A DNA stretch of 43,747 nucleotides from Pseudomonadota bacterium (lineage in GTDB: Bacteria > Pseudomonadota > Alphaproteobacteria > Rhizobiales > Rhizobiaceae): NCBI GenBank assembly GCA_023419535.1, contig JAEZXX010000008.1:1-43747 (forward strand), written 5' to 3'. Under the pieces are notes generated by a model. That model was not told the origin of the DNA and did not search any database. It was given only the letters and a program-made list of their open reading frames with translations. Every line of letters starts with the position of its first letter. Position 1 is the first letter of the stretch. The translations under genes and the position numbers were made by a program. Shown piece by piece: positions 36,093 to 43,747 of the stretch.

Positions 36093-37145
36093 ATGGACTT
36101 CTTCTCGAGCTATGTCTGGCCGGCGCTGATCATCGTGGGGCAGTCGCTCCTCTTCCTGGTCGTGCTGCTCGTCCTCATCGCCTACATTCTCCTCGCCGAC
36201 CGCAAGGTCTGGGCGGCAGTCCAGCTGCGCCGCGGTCCGAACGTCGTCGGCCCCTTCGGCCTGTTCCAGTCCTTCGCCGACCTCCTGAAGTTCGTCCTGA
36301 AGGAGCCGGTGCTGCCGGCCTCGGCCGACAAGCCGGTGTTCCTGCTCGCGCCGCTCGTCGCGGTGACGCTGGCGCTCGCCACCTTCGCGGTGGTGCCGGT
36401 CGCCGACGGCTGGGTCATCGCCGACATCAACATCGGCATCCTGTTCGTCTTCGCCATCGCCTCGCTGGAGGTCTACGGCGTCATCATGGGCGGCTGGGCC
36501 TCGAACTCGAAATACGCCTTTCTCGGCGCGCTGCGCTCGGCGGCGCAGATGGTGTCCTACGAGGTCTCGATCGGCTTCGTCATCGTCACGGTCCTCCTCT
36601 GCGTCGGGTCGCTGAACCTTTCGGAGATCGTGTTCGCCCAGCAGACCGGGCTCGGGACGATGATCGGCCTGCCGGGCTCGTTCCTCGACTGGCACTGGCT
36701 GGTCCTGTTCCCGATGTTCGTGATCTTCTTCATCTCGGCGCTGGCCGAGACGAACCGACCGCCCTTCGACCTGCCGGAAGCGGAATCGGAGCTCGTCGCC
36801 GGCTTCATGGTCGAGTACGGTTCCACCCCGTACATGATGTTCATGCTCGGCGAGTACGCGGCGATCACGCTGATGTGCTGCCTGATGACCATCCTGTTCC
36901 TCGGCGGATGGCTGCCGCCCTTCGACTTCGCGCCCTTCACCTGGGTGCCGGGCGTCATCTGGTTCCTCGCCAAGGTCGCGTTCTGCTTCTTCCTCTTCGC
37001 CATGGTGAAGGCGTTCGTGCCGCGCTACCGCTACGACCAGCTGATGCGTCTCGGCTGGAAGGTGTTCCTGCCGATCTCCCTGGCGGCCGTCATCATAGTC
37101 GCCTTCATCCTTCAGGCCACCGGCTGGGGCGGCGCGTTCGCGTGA
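36093..37145 (+). CDS. nuoH: NADH-quinone oxidoreductase subunit H
   Basis: A 350-residue membrane subunit (ND1 homologue) with eight or nine transmembrane helices that joins the hydrophilic arm to the membrane arm and forms the quinone channel. Family signatures include ADRKVWAAVQLRRGPNVVGP, the acidic loop ALAETNRPPFDLPEAESELV, and GFMVEYGSTPYMMFMLGEY. Ends in a hydrophobic helix. A 40-bp gap leads to nuoI. Confidence 0.98.
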   Translation: MDFFSSYVWPALIIVGQSLLFLVVLLVLIAYILLADRKVWAAVQLRRGPNVVGPFGLFQSFADLLKFVLKEPVLPASADKPVFLLAPLVAVTLALATFAVVPVADGWVIADINIGILFVFAIASLEVYGVIMGGWASNSKYAFLGALRSAAQMVSYEVSIGFVIVTVLLCVGSLNLSEIVFAQQTGLGTMIGLPGSFLDWHWLVLFPMFVIFFISALAETNRPPFDLPEAESELVAGFMVEYGSTPYMMFMLGEYAAITLMCCLMTILFLGGWLPPFDFAPFTWVPGVIWFLAKVAFCFFLFAMVKAFVPRYRYDQLMRLGWKVFLPISLAAVIIVAFILQATGWGGAFA

Positions 37146-37185
37146 CGCCCGCTCGCCCCCGCCACAAGACGAACCGAGACCGCTC

Positions 37186-37677
37186 ATGAGCGCCATCGCC
37201 CAGTCCATCCGTTCGCTGTTCCTGATCGAGTTCGTGAAGGCCTTCGGGCTTTCGATGCGGTACTTCTTCAAGCCGAAGGCGACGGTGAACTACCCCTTCG
37301 AGAAGGGCCCGGTCTCGCCGCGCTTCCGCGGCGAGCATGCGCTGCGCCGCTATCCGAACGGCGAGGAGCGCTGCATCGCCTGCAAGCTGTGCGAGGCGAT
37401 CTGCCCCGCGCAGGCGATCACGATCGAGGCGGGTCCCCGCCGCAACGACGGCACCCGCCGCACGGTGCGCTACGACATCGACATGGTGAAGTGCATCTAT
37501 TGCGGCTTCTGCCAGGAGGCCTGCCCGGTCGATGCGATCGTGGAGGGGCCGAACTTCGAGTTCTCGACCGAAACGCGCGAAGAGCTCTACTACGACAAGG
37601 AAAAGCTGCTCGCGAACGGCGACCGCTGGGAGCGGGAGATCGCGCGCAACATTGCGCTCGACGCGCCCTACCGCTAA
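37186..37677 (+). CDS. nuoI: NADH-quinone oxidoreductase subunit I
   Basis: A 163-residue subunit (TYKY homologue) with two [4Fe-4S] clusters (N6a, N6b) linking NuoG to NuoB. The two ferredoxin motifs are visible as CIACKLCEAICPAQAI and CIYCGFCQEACPVDAI. The N-terminal amphipathic segment (FLIEFVKAFGLSMRYFF) lies along the membrane. A 108-bp gap with two hairpins follows, the longest in the second half of the operon. Confidence 0.98.
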   Translation: MSAIAQSIRSLFLIEFVKAFGLSMRYFFKPKATVNYPFEKGPVSPRFRGEHALRRYPNGEERCIACKLCEAICPAQAITIEAGPRRNDGTRRTVRYDIDMVKCIYCGFCQEACPVDAIVEGPNFEFSTETREELYYDKEKLLANGDRWEREIARNIALDAPYR

Positions 37678-37687
37678 TCGGCAGCGG

Positions 37688-37755
37688 ACGGCCCGGCGGG
37701 CCGTTCGCACCGACATCGAACTGAATGGAAGGCGCCGCCGGGCACGGCCGGCGCC
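37688..37755 (+). promoter_or_regulatory. Two tandem hairpins between nuoI and nuoJ
   Basis: ACGGCCC (37688-37694) pairs with GGGCCGT (37698-37704) around GGC. GGCGCCG (37731-37737) pairs with CGGCGCC (37749-37755). No T-runs follow, so they look like RNA structures for processing or stability between the hydrophilic-arm and membrane-arm messages rather than terminators. Confidence 0.45.
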
Positions 37756-37785
37756 GCAAGCCGCACGGACCGAAGGGAGCCCTCG

Positions 37786-38403
37786 ATGCTGGGCCTTCAG
37801 GCATTCTTCTTCTACGTCTTCGCGCTGATCACGGTCGGGTCGGCGCTGATGGTCGTCATCGCGAGCAACCCGGTCCACTCGGTGCTCTTCCTGATTCTCA
37901 CCTTCGTCGCCTCGGCGGGCCTCTTCCTGCTGACGGGGGCGGAGTTCCTCGCGTTGATCCTGATCGTCGTCTATGTGGGCGCGGTCGCGATCCTCTTCCT
38001 CTTCGTCGTCATGATGATCGACCTCGACGTCGGCCAGCTGAAGCGGCAGAGCGTCGAATACGCGCCGATCGGCGCGGTGATCGCGGGCGTCCTGCTGCTC
38101 CAGCTCGTCATCGCGGTGACCGGCACCTACTACGACCCGCAGCTTTCGACCGGCACGGTGATGCCCATCCCGCCGCTCTCGGAGGTTTCCAACATCGAGG
38201 CGCTCGGGCTCGTCATCTACACGCGCTACGTCTTCTTCTTCCAGATGGCCGGGCTCATCCTGTTCGTCGCGATGATCGGCGCGATCGTGCTGACGCTGCG
38301 CCACAAGGAAGGGCTGAAGCGCCAGAACATCACCGCGCAGGTGAACCGCACGAAGGCGACCGCGATCGAAATCGTGAAGGTCGAGAGCGGGAAGGGGATC
38401 TAA
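37786..38403 (+). CDS. nuoJ: NADH-quinone oxidoreductase subunit J
   Basis: A 205-residue membrane subunit (ND6 homologue) with five transmembrane helices. The conserved helix LILIVVYVGAVAILFLFVVMM contains the pi-bulge region important for coupling. The C-terminal cytoplasmic tail is basic (RTKATAIEIVKVESGKG). The ATG has GAAGGGAG upstream. nuoK follows after 3 bp. Confidence 0.98.
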   Translation: MLGLQAFFFYVFALITVGSALMVVIASNPVHSVLFLILTFVASAGLFLLTGAEFLALILIVVYVGAVAILFLFVVMMIDLDVGQLKRQSVEYAPIGAVIAGVLLLQLVIAVTGTYYDPQLSTGTVMPIPPLSEVSNIEALGLVIYTRYVFFFQMAGLILFVAMIGAIVLTLRHKEGLKRQNITAQVNRTKATAIEIVKVESGKGI

Positions 38404-38406
38404 CCC

Positions 38407-38715
38407 ATGGAAGTCGGGCTCGGACACTACCTCACCATCGGCGCCATCCTGTTCGTGACGGGCGTCTTCGGCATCTTCATGCGGCGGCGGAACATCATCA
38501 CGATTCTGATGTCGGTCGAGCTGATCCTGCTCGCGGTGAACATCAACCTCGTCGCCTTCTCCTACTTCCTGAACGACCTCGCCGGTCAGGTCTTCGCGCT
38601 GTTCATCCTGACGGTGGCCGCCGCCGAGGCCGCGATCGGCCTGGCGATCCTCGTCGTCTTCTTCCGCAACCGCGGCTCGATCGCGGTCGACGACGTCAAT
38701 GCGATGAGAGGCTGA
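38407..38715 (+). CDS. nuoK: NADH-quinone oxidoreductase subunit K
   Basis: A 102-residue membrane subunit (ND4L homologue) with three transmembrane helices and the two conserved membrane glutamates in helices 2 and 3 (SVELILLAVNINLV and VAAAEAAIGLAI). Part of the proton path. Thirteen bp before nuoL. Confidence 0.98.
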   Translation: MEVGLGHYLTIGAILFVTGVFGIFMRRRNIITILMSVELILLAVNINLVAFSYFLNDLAGQVFALFILTVAAAEAAIGLAILVVFFRNRGSIAVDDVNAMRG

Positions 38716-38728
38716 GAGCGCTCTTCCG

Positions 38729-40795
38729 ATGTATCAGCTGATCGTCCTCCTTCCGCTTCTGGGCTTCATCATCGCGGGCCTCTTCGGCCCGTCGATCGGC
38801 CACAAGGCGTCCGAATACGTCACCTCGGGGCTCCTCATCGTCTCGGCGGTCCTGTCCTGGATCGCCTTCGTCACCTTCGGGTGGGGGGAGGCGGAGGTCC
38901 TGCGCGTGCAGCTCCTGCCGTTCCTCCAGTCCGGCGACCTCGTCGCGCCCTGGATGCTGCGCATCGACCGGCTGACGCTCGTCATGCTCGTCGTCGTCAA
39001 TTCGGTGTCGGCGCTCGTGCACGTCTATTCGATCGGCTACATGCACCACGACAAGTCGCGGTCGCGCTTCTTCGCCTATCTGTCGCTCTTCACCTTCGCC
39101 ATGCTGATGCTGGTGACGGCCGACAACCTCGTGCAGATGTTCTTCGGCTGGGAGGGCGTCGGTCTCGCCTCCTATCTCCTGATCGGCTTCTGGTATCAGA
39201 AGCCCTCGGCCAACGCGGCGGCCATGAAGGCCTTCGTCGTCAACCGCGTCGGCGATTTCGGCTTCCTCCTCGGCATCTTCGGCCTGTTCGCCCTTTTCGG
39301 TGCGGTCGAGTTCGACCAGATCTTCGCGGCCTCCACCGCCGTCTTCGACGGCGGCGAGGAAGCGGCCTCGCAGATCGTGTTCGAATTCGCAGGCTACGGC
39401 CTGACGACGGGCGCTGCGCTCACCGTCATCTGCCTGCTCCTCTTCATGGGTGCGATGGGCAAGTCGGCGCAGCTCGGCCTGCACACCTGGCTGCCGGACG
39501 CGATGGAGGGCCCGACGCCGGTGTCGGCGCTCATCCACGCCGCGACCATGGTCACCGCCGGTGTCTTCATGCTGGCGCGCATGTCGCCGGTCTTCGAGAC
39601 GTCGATGACGGCGCTCACCGTCGTGACCTTCGTCGGCGCGACGACGGCCTTCTTCGCCGCGACCGTCGGTCTCGTCCAGAACGACATCAAGCGCGTCATC
39701 GCCTATTCGACCTGCTCCCAGCTCGGCTACATGTTCGTCGCGCTCGGCGTCGGCAACTACGGCGCCGGCATCTTCCACCTCTTCACCCACGCCTTCTTCA
39801 AGGCGCTGCTCTTCTTGGGCGCCGGCTCGGTCATCCACGCGATGCATCACGAGCAGGACATGCGCCATATGGGCGGCCTCAGGAAGCACATCCCGCTGAC
39901 CGCGGCGGCGATGACGATCGGCACGCTGGCGCTGACCGGCGTCGGCATCCCCGGCACGATCTTCGGCTTCGCCGGCTTCTTCTCGAAGGACGCCATCATC
40001 GAGAGCGCCTACGCCTCGGTGGCGACCGGCGGCTTCGCCAGCTCCTACGCCTTCGTGCTGCTGGTGGTCGCGGCCTGCATGACCTCGTTCTATTCCTGGC
40101 GGCTCTACTTCATGACCTTCGAGGGCACGCCGCGCTGGGGCCACGGCCATGCTCACCACGGCCATGACGACCATGCGCACGCCGCCCATGCTCACGATGA
40201 TCACGGCCACGACGACCACGGCCATGACCACACCCCGCACGAGAGCCCCTGGACGATGCTGCTGCCGCTCGTCCTGCTCTCGATCGGCGCGATCGCGGCC
40301 GGCTTCGCCTTCAAGGAGGCGTTCATCGGCCACGACTTCGAGCATTTCTGGAAGTCGGCCCTGTTCATGGGCAAGGACAATCACATCCTCCATGCCATGC
40401 ATGAGGTCCCGAAATGGGTGATCCTGTCGCCCTTCGTGGCGATGGTGATCGGCTTCCTGCTCGCCTACTGGATGTATGTCCGCCGGCCGGACATTCCTGG
40501 CAGGCTCGCGGCTGCGAACCCGGCGCTGTACCGGTTCCTGCTCAACAAGTGGTACTTCGACGAGCTCTACGACTTCCTGTTCGTGCGCCCGGCGAAGTGG
40601 CTCGGCCGCTTCCTCTGGAAGAAGGGCGATGGCCTGATCATCGACGGCTTCGGGCCGGATGGCGTCTCGGCCCGCGTGGTCGACGTGACCAACCGGGTGG
40701 TCCGGCTGCAGACCGGCTATCTCTATCACTATGCCTTCGCCATGCTGATCGGCGTCGCTGGGCTGGTGACCTGGTATCTTGTGACCCGCGGGTGA
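38729..40795 (+). CDS. nuoL: NADH-quinone oxidoreductase subunit L with histidine-rich loop
   Basis: A 688-residue antiporter-like subunit (ND5 homologue), the distal proton pump with the long lateral helix. Signatures: FFGWEGVGLASYLLIGFWY, the helix-7 lysine region GAMGKSAQLGLHTWLPDAMEGPTPVSALIH, and KRVIAYSTCSQLGYM. Between the core and the C-terminal helices, residues ~470-503 are a loop of alternating His with Gly/Ala/Asp, beginning near GHGHAHHGHDDH. Such a loop could bind zinc or other metals. Its periplasmic or cytoplasmic side is not certain. The stop is 1 bp before the first nuoM ATG. Confidence 0.97.
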   Translation: MYQLIVLLPLLGFIIAGLFGPSIGHKASEYVTSGLLIVSAVLSWIAFVTFGWGEAEVLRVQLLPFLQSGDLVAPWMLRIDRLTLVMLVVVNSVSALVHVYSIGYMHHDKSRSRFFAYLSLFTFAMLMLVTADNLVQMFFGWEGVGLASYLLIGFWYQKPSANAAAMKAFVVNRVGDFGFLLGIFGLFALFGAVEFDQIFAASTAVFDGGEEAASQIVFEFAGYGLTTGAALTVICLLLFMGAMGKSAQLGLHTWLPDAMEGPTPVSALIHAATMVTAGVFMLARMSPVFETSMTALTVVTFVGATTAFFAATVGLVQNDIKRVIAYSTCSQLGYMFVALGVGNYGAGIFHLFTHAFFKALLFLGAGSVIHAMHHEQDMRHMGGLRKHIPLTAAAMTIGTLALTGVGIPGTIFGFAGFFSKDAIIESAYASVATGGFASSYAFVLLVVAACMTSFYSWRLYFMTFEGTPRWGHGHAHHGHDDHAHAAHAHDDHGHDDHGHDHTPHESPWTMLLPLVLLSIGAIAAGFAFKEAFIGHDFEHFWKSALFMGKDNHILHAMHEVPKWVILSPFVAMVIGFLLAYWMYVRRPDIPGRLAAANPALYRFLLNKWYFDELYDFLFVRPAKWLGRFLWKKGDGLIIDGFGPDGVSARVVDVTNRVVRLQTGYLYHYAFAMLIGVAGLVTWYLVTRG

Positions 40796-40796
40796 G

Positions 40797-42314
40797 ATGA
40801 TGTCCTTCGGTTTCGGTATCCTCACCGGTCTTCTGGTTCTGCCGCTGGTCGGCGCCGCCTTCATCCTGGTTCAGCGCGGCGACGAGGCTTCGGTCAGCTC
40901 CAACGCCCGCTGGGTGGCGCTGGTCACGACGCTGCTGACCTTCGCGCTCGCCTGCGTCGCCTGGGGCCGGTTCGACACGTCCAATCCCGGCTTCCAGCTG
41001 GTCGAGACCCATGGCTGGGTCTCGGACGCGATCAGGTTCAAGCTCGGCGTCGACGGCTTCTCCTTCCCCTTCATCGTGCTGACGGCCTTCCTGATGCCGT
41101 TCTGCATCCTCGCCTCCTGGACCTCGGTCGAGAAGCGGGTGCGCGAGTACATGGTCGCCTTCCTCGTGCTCGAGACGCTGATGATCGGCGTCTTCGCGGC
41201 GCTCGACCTCGTGCTGTTCTATGTGTTCTTCGAGGCCGGCCTGATCCCGATGTTCCTGATCATCGGCATCTGGGGCGGCAAGCGGCGCGTCTACGCCTCC
41301 TACAAGTTCTTCCTCTACACGCTGCTCGGCTCGGTGCTGATGCTGCTGGCGGTGATGGCGATGTACTGGAACGCCGGCACCACCGACATTCCGACGCTGC
41401 TGGCGCACAAGTTCCCGTCGGGCATGCAGAAGTGGCTCTGGATTGCCTTCTTCGCCTCCTTCGCGGTGAAGATGCCGATGTGGCCGGTCCATACCTGGCT
41501 GCCCGACGCGCACGTCGAGGCGCCGACCGCCGGCTCGGTCATCCTCGCGGCGATCCTGCTGAAGATGGGCGGCTACGGTTTCATCCGCTTCTCGATCCCG
41601 ATGTTCCCGGAGGCCTCGGCCTATTTCGCGCCGCTGGTCTTCGCGCTCTCGGTCATCGCCATCGTCTACACCTCGCTGGTGGCGCTGATGCAGGAGGACA
41701 TCAAGAAGCTGATCGCCTACTCCTCGGTGGCGCATATGGGCTTCGTCACCATGGGCCTCTTCACCCTGACGCCGCAGGGCATCCAGGGCGCGATGTTCCA
41801 GATGATGAGCCACGGCCTCGTCTCCGGCGCGCTCTTCCTCTGTGTCGGCGTGATCTACGACCGCATGCACACCCGCGAGATCGCCGCCTATGGCGGCCTG
41901 GTGAACCGCATGCCGCTCTATGCGGTGGTGTTCATGGTTTTCACCATGGCCAATGTCGGCCTTCCCGGCACCGCGGGCTTCGTCGGCGAGTTCCTGACGC
42001 TGCTTGGCGCCTTCCGCGCCAATCCCTGGGTCGCCTTCCTGGCCACCTCCGGCGTCATCCTCTCGGCGGGCTATGCGCTCTGGCTCTACCGCCGGGTCGT
42101 CTTCGGCGAGCTGGTCAAGCCCGAGCTCAAGGACATCAAGGACCTGAACGGCCGTGAGATCGCGATCCTGGTCCCGCTCGTCCTGCTGACGATCTGGTAC
42201 GGCGTCCAGCCGCACACGATCCTCGACGCCTTCGCGGCGCCGACCGAGGCGCTCATCAAGAACTATCAGGCTGCGCTCGCCGTCGCGAAGACGGCGGTGG
42301 CGGCCGCGCAGTAA
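40797..42314 (+). CDS. nuoM: NADH-quinone oxidoreductase subunit M
   Basis: A 505-residue antiporter-like subunit (ND4 homologue) with about 14 transmembrane helices. It carries the conserved FYVFFEAGLIPMFLIIGIWGG with the helix-5 glutamate, the helix-7 lysine region FAVKMPMWPVHTWLPDAHVEA, and KKLIAYSSVAHMGFV. Two ATG codons are adjacent (40797 and 40800); either could start. The C-terminal end is alanine-rich (AVAKTAVAAAQ). Confidence 0.98.
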   Translation: MMSFGFGILTGLLVLPLVGAAFILVQRGDEASVSSNARWVALVTTLLTFALACVAWGRFDTSNPGFQLVETHGWVSDAIRFKLGVDGFSFPFIVLTAFLMPFCILASWTSVEKRVREYMVAFLVLETLMIGVFAALDLVLFYVFFEAGLIPMFLIIGIWGGKRRVYASYKFFLYTLLGSVLMLLAVMAMYWNAGTTDIPTLLAHKFPSGMQKWLWIAFFASFAVKMPMWPVHTWLPDAHVEAPTAGSVILAAILLKMGGYGFIRFSIPMFPEASAYFAPLVFALSVIAIVYTSLVALMQEDIKKLIAYSSVAHMGFVTMGLFTLTPQGIQGAMFQMMSHGLVSGALFLCVGVIYDRMHTREIAAYGGLVNRMPLYAVVFMVFTMANVGLPGTAGFVGEFLTLLGAFRANPWVAFLATSGVILSAGYALWLYRRVVFGELVKPELKDIKDLNGREIAILVPLVLLTIWYGVQPHTILDAFAAPTEALIKNYQAALAVAKTAVAAAQ

Positions 42315-42323
42315 GGTCTCGTC

Positions 42324-43747
42324 ATGGCTCTGCCCGCTCTCGGCCCGGCCCTGCCGGAAATCATCCTCGCCATCGGCGCCATCGTGATGGTGCTGATCGG
42401 CGCGATCCAGGGCGAGCGCGCCACGCGCCTGCTCGAAGGCCTCGCCTTGGCGCTGCTCGCGGTTGCCCTGGCGGTCGTCGTCTCGGCCGGCGGCAAGCTG
42501 CTGACCTTCAACGACGGCTTCATCGTCGACGGCTTCGCCCGCTTCATGAAGGTGCTGACTCTGCTCGGCGCCGGCGCGGCCATCCTGCTCTCGGCGGAGA
42601 CGCTGCGCCGCGACGGCGCGATGCGCTTCGAGTTCCCGATCCTGGTCGTGCTCGCCACCATCGGCATGATGATGATGATCTCGGCCAATGATCTCATCGG
42701 CCTCTATGTCGGCCTCGAGCTGCAGTCGCTGGCGCTCTATGTCGTCGCCGCCTTCGACCGTGACAACGCCAGGTCGACGGAAGCCGGCCTGAAGTATTTC
42801 GTGCTCGGCGCGCTCTCCTCCGGCATGCTGCTCTATGGCGGCTCGCTGGTCTATGGCTTCACCGGCACCGTCACCTTCACCGGCATCGCCGCGGCGACCC
42901 AGGGCGGCCATGCCGGCATCGGCCTGATCTTCGGCATCGTCTTCATCGCCGCCGGCGTCGCCTTCAAGATCTCGGCCGTGCCGTTCCATATGTGGACGCC
43001 GGACGTCTACGAGGGCGCTCCGACCCCGGTCGCCGCCTTCTTCGCCTCGGCGCCGAAGATGGCCGCCATGGCGATGGTGATCCGCGTCTTCGTCGGAGCC
43101 TTCCCGGGCGCGATCCACGAGTGGCGCCAGATCATCGTCTTCATCTCGATCGCCTCGATGGCGCTCGGCGCCTTCGCCGCGATCGGCCAGCGCAACATCA
43201 AGCGCCTGCTCGCCTATTCCTCGATCGCGAACATGGGCTACGCGCTGGTCGGCCTCGCCGCCGGCACTCCCGACGGCGTGCGCGGCGTGATGACCTATAT
43301 GGCGATCTATCTCGCCACGACGCTGGCTGCCTTCGCCTGCGTGCTGATGATGCGCCGCGACGGCAAGCTGGTCGAGGACATCTCGGAGCTCGCCGGCCTG
43401 TCCCGCACCAATGGCTGGATGGCGTTTGCGATGTCGATGATGATGTTCTCGCTCGCCGGCATCCCGCCGCTCGCCGGCTTCTGGGCGAAGTGGTACGTCT
43501 TCAGCGCCGCGATCGACGCCAAGCTCTACGTGCTGGCCGTCGTCGGCGTGCTCACCAGCGTGGTTGGCGCCTACTACTATCTGCGCCTGGTCAAGGTGAT
43601 GTATTTCGACGAGCCGAAGCCGGCCTTCGAGGCCGCGGATTACGGCGTGCGCACCGTCCTGCTGCTCTCGACCATCTTCGTGCTGGCGCTCTCGTTCCTG
43701 CCGGCGCCGCTCTTCGATGCGGCCGAGGCGGCGGCGAAGTCGCTGTT
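42324..43747 (+). CDS. nuoN: NADH-quinone oxidoreductase subunit N (cut by window end)
   Basis: The frame from ATG 42324 stays open to the last base, giving about 474 codons of the ~480 expected for NuoN (ND2 homologue), so nearly the whole protein is present. Signatures: LIGLYVGLELQSLALYVVAA, FKISAVPFHMWTPDVYEGAP with the helix-7 lysine, KRLLAYSSIANMGYALVGLA and LAGIPPLAGFWAKWYVF. The visible C-terminus (LPAPLFDAAEAAAKSL) is typical. In other alphaproteobacteria birA, an RNase J-like gene or proS often follows, but that is beyond the window. Confidence 0.96.
   Translation, partial: MALPALGPALPEIILAIGAIVMVLIGAIQGERATRLLEGLALALLAVALAVVVSAGGKLLTFNDGFIVDGFARFMKVLTLLGAGAAILLSAETLRRDGAMRFEFPILVVLATIGMMMMISANDLIGLYVGLELQSLALYVVAAFDRDNARSTEAGLKYFVLGALSSGMLLYGGSLVYGFTGTVTFTGIAAATQGGHAGIGLIFGIVFIAAGVAFKISAVPFHMWTPDVYEGAPTPVAAFFASAPKMAAMAMVIRVFVGAFPGAIHEWRQIIVFISIASMALGAFAAIGQRNIKRLLAYSSIANMGYALVGLAAGTPDGVRGVMTYMAIYLATTLAAFACVLMMRRDGKLVEDISELAGLSRTNGWMAFAMSMMMFSLAGIPPLAGFWAKWYVFSAAIDAKLYVLAVVGVLTSVVGAYYYLRLVKVMYFDEPKPAFEAADYGVRTVLLLSTIFVLALSFLPAPLFDAAEAAAKSL

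Noticed and set aside
34185..37271. 1028-codon minus-strand open frame across nuoG, nuoH and nuoI
   Set aside because: Product is rich in Arg, His, Asp and Glu without motifs and lies wholly opposite conserved complex I genes.
37688..37704. nuoI-nuoJ hairpin as an intrinsic terminator
   Set aside because: No T-run follows and the remaining complex I genes lie downstream on the same strand.
40136..40240. GCCACGACC-like tandem bases as a DNA repeat or CRISPR-like array
   Set aside because: The repetition comes from His/Asp/Gly codons in NuoL. The units are irregular and have no spacers.
40638..43118. 826-codon minus-strand frame opposite nuoM and nuoN
   Set aside because: Highly acidic/basic repetitive composition typical of reading a membrane protein gene on the wrong strand.
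40400..43747. Possible second chimeric junction near the 3' end of nuoL
   Set aside because: Slightly more TAT codons appear in nuoN than in nuoH, but nuoG is also mixed and all reading frames and spacings are intact. The signal is too weak without a search.

Overview
The window is alphaproteobacterial, most likely Hyphomicrobiales (Rhizobiales). Four things point there: a CcrM-type GANTC methyltransferase, an RpoH heat-shock sigma factor beside an RluD-type pseudouridine synthase, the mutY / DUF721 / DsbA / pyruvate-phosphate-dikinase neighbourhood, and a 14-gene nuo operon in alphaproteobacterial order. Naming a family (Brucellaceae-like on the left, Aurantimonadaceae-like for the rest) is inference from style and composition, not from a search. 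From about 3 kb onward the DNA is very GC-rich (roughly 65-75%, some lines near 88%). The first ~2.8 kb is clearly poorer (about 48-60% in hand-counted lines) and carries a rhizobial-type intergenic palindromic element. The change falls inside the conserved rpoH gene, so the left end may be a recombined or mis-joined segment.

Layout. 1-2.5 kb: tail of an unidentified gene, a bidirectional terminator, a secreted inorganic pyrophosphatase, then a GlxA/FtrA-type AraC regulator divergent from a small rhodanese with a nested dyad between them. 2.5-8.7 kb: rpoH, rluD, a small membrane protein, tRNA-Glu(CTC) with a good promoter, a diguanylate cyclase, a Prx5-type peroxiredoxin, a DsbD-N-like exported protein and YqgE. 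8.7-15 kb, minus strand: a 976-residue 7TM/PAS/GGDEF/EAL protein, a RimJ-like acetyltransferase, an M16 peptidase and thrC, with start/stop overlaps showing coupling (thrC to M16, GNAT to EAL). 15-22.5 kb: lipoprotein, HAD phosphatase, ccrM, mutY coupled to an O-antigen-ligase-like protein and a family-25 glycosyltransferase, then divergent DUF721/DciA-like and DsbA-like genes. 22.5-27 kb: a pyruvate-phosphate-dikinase homologue with altered ATP-grasp residues, a DUF1499 membrane protein and an MBL-fold hydrolase.

27.3-43.7 kb: the nuo operon for NADH:ubiquinone oxidoreductase (complex I), nuoA to nuoN, with nuoN cut by the window end just before its expected C-terminus. NuoE, F and G form the NADH-oxidising arm, NuoB, C, D and I the connecting arm, and NuoA, H, J, K, L, M and N the proton-pumping membrane arm. 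Three non-core genes sit inside the operon: a GFA/CENP-V-fold zinc protein between nuoC and nuoD, a Uma2-family PD-(D/E)XK nuclease-like gene between nuoD and nuoE (bracketed by two inverted repeats), and an 88-residue coiled-coil protein with low-GC DNA between nuoF and nuoG. NuoE has a ~195-residue low-complexity tail and NuoL a histidine-rich loop.

I saw no CRISPR array, insertion sequence, phage gene or rRNA. The points I would follow first are the dikinase homologue with substituted ATP-grasp residues, the guest genes of the nuo operon, the nested operator between regulator and rhodanese, and the composition break in rpoH.
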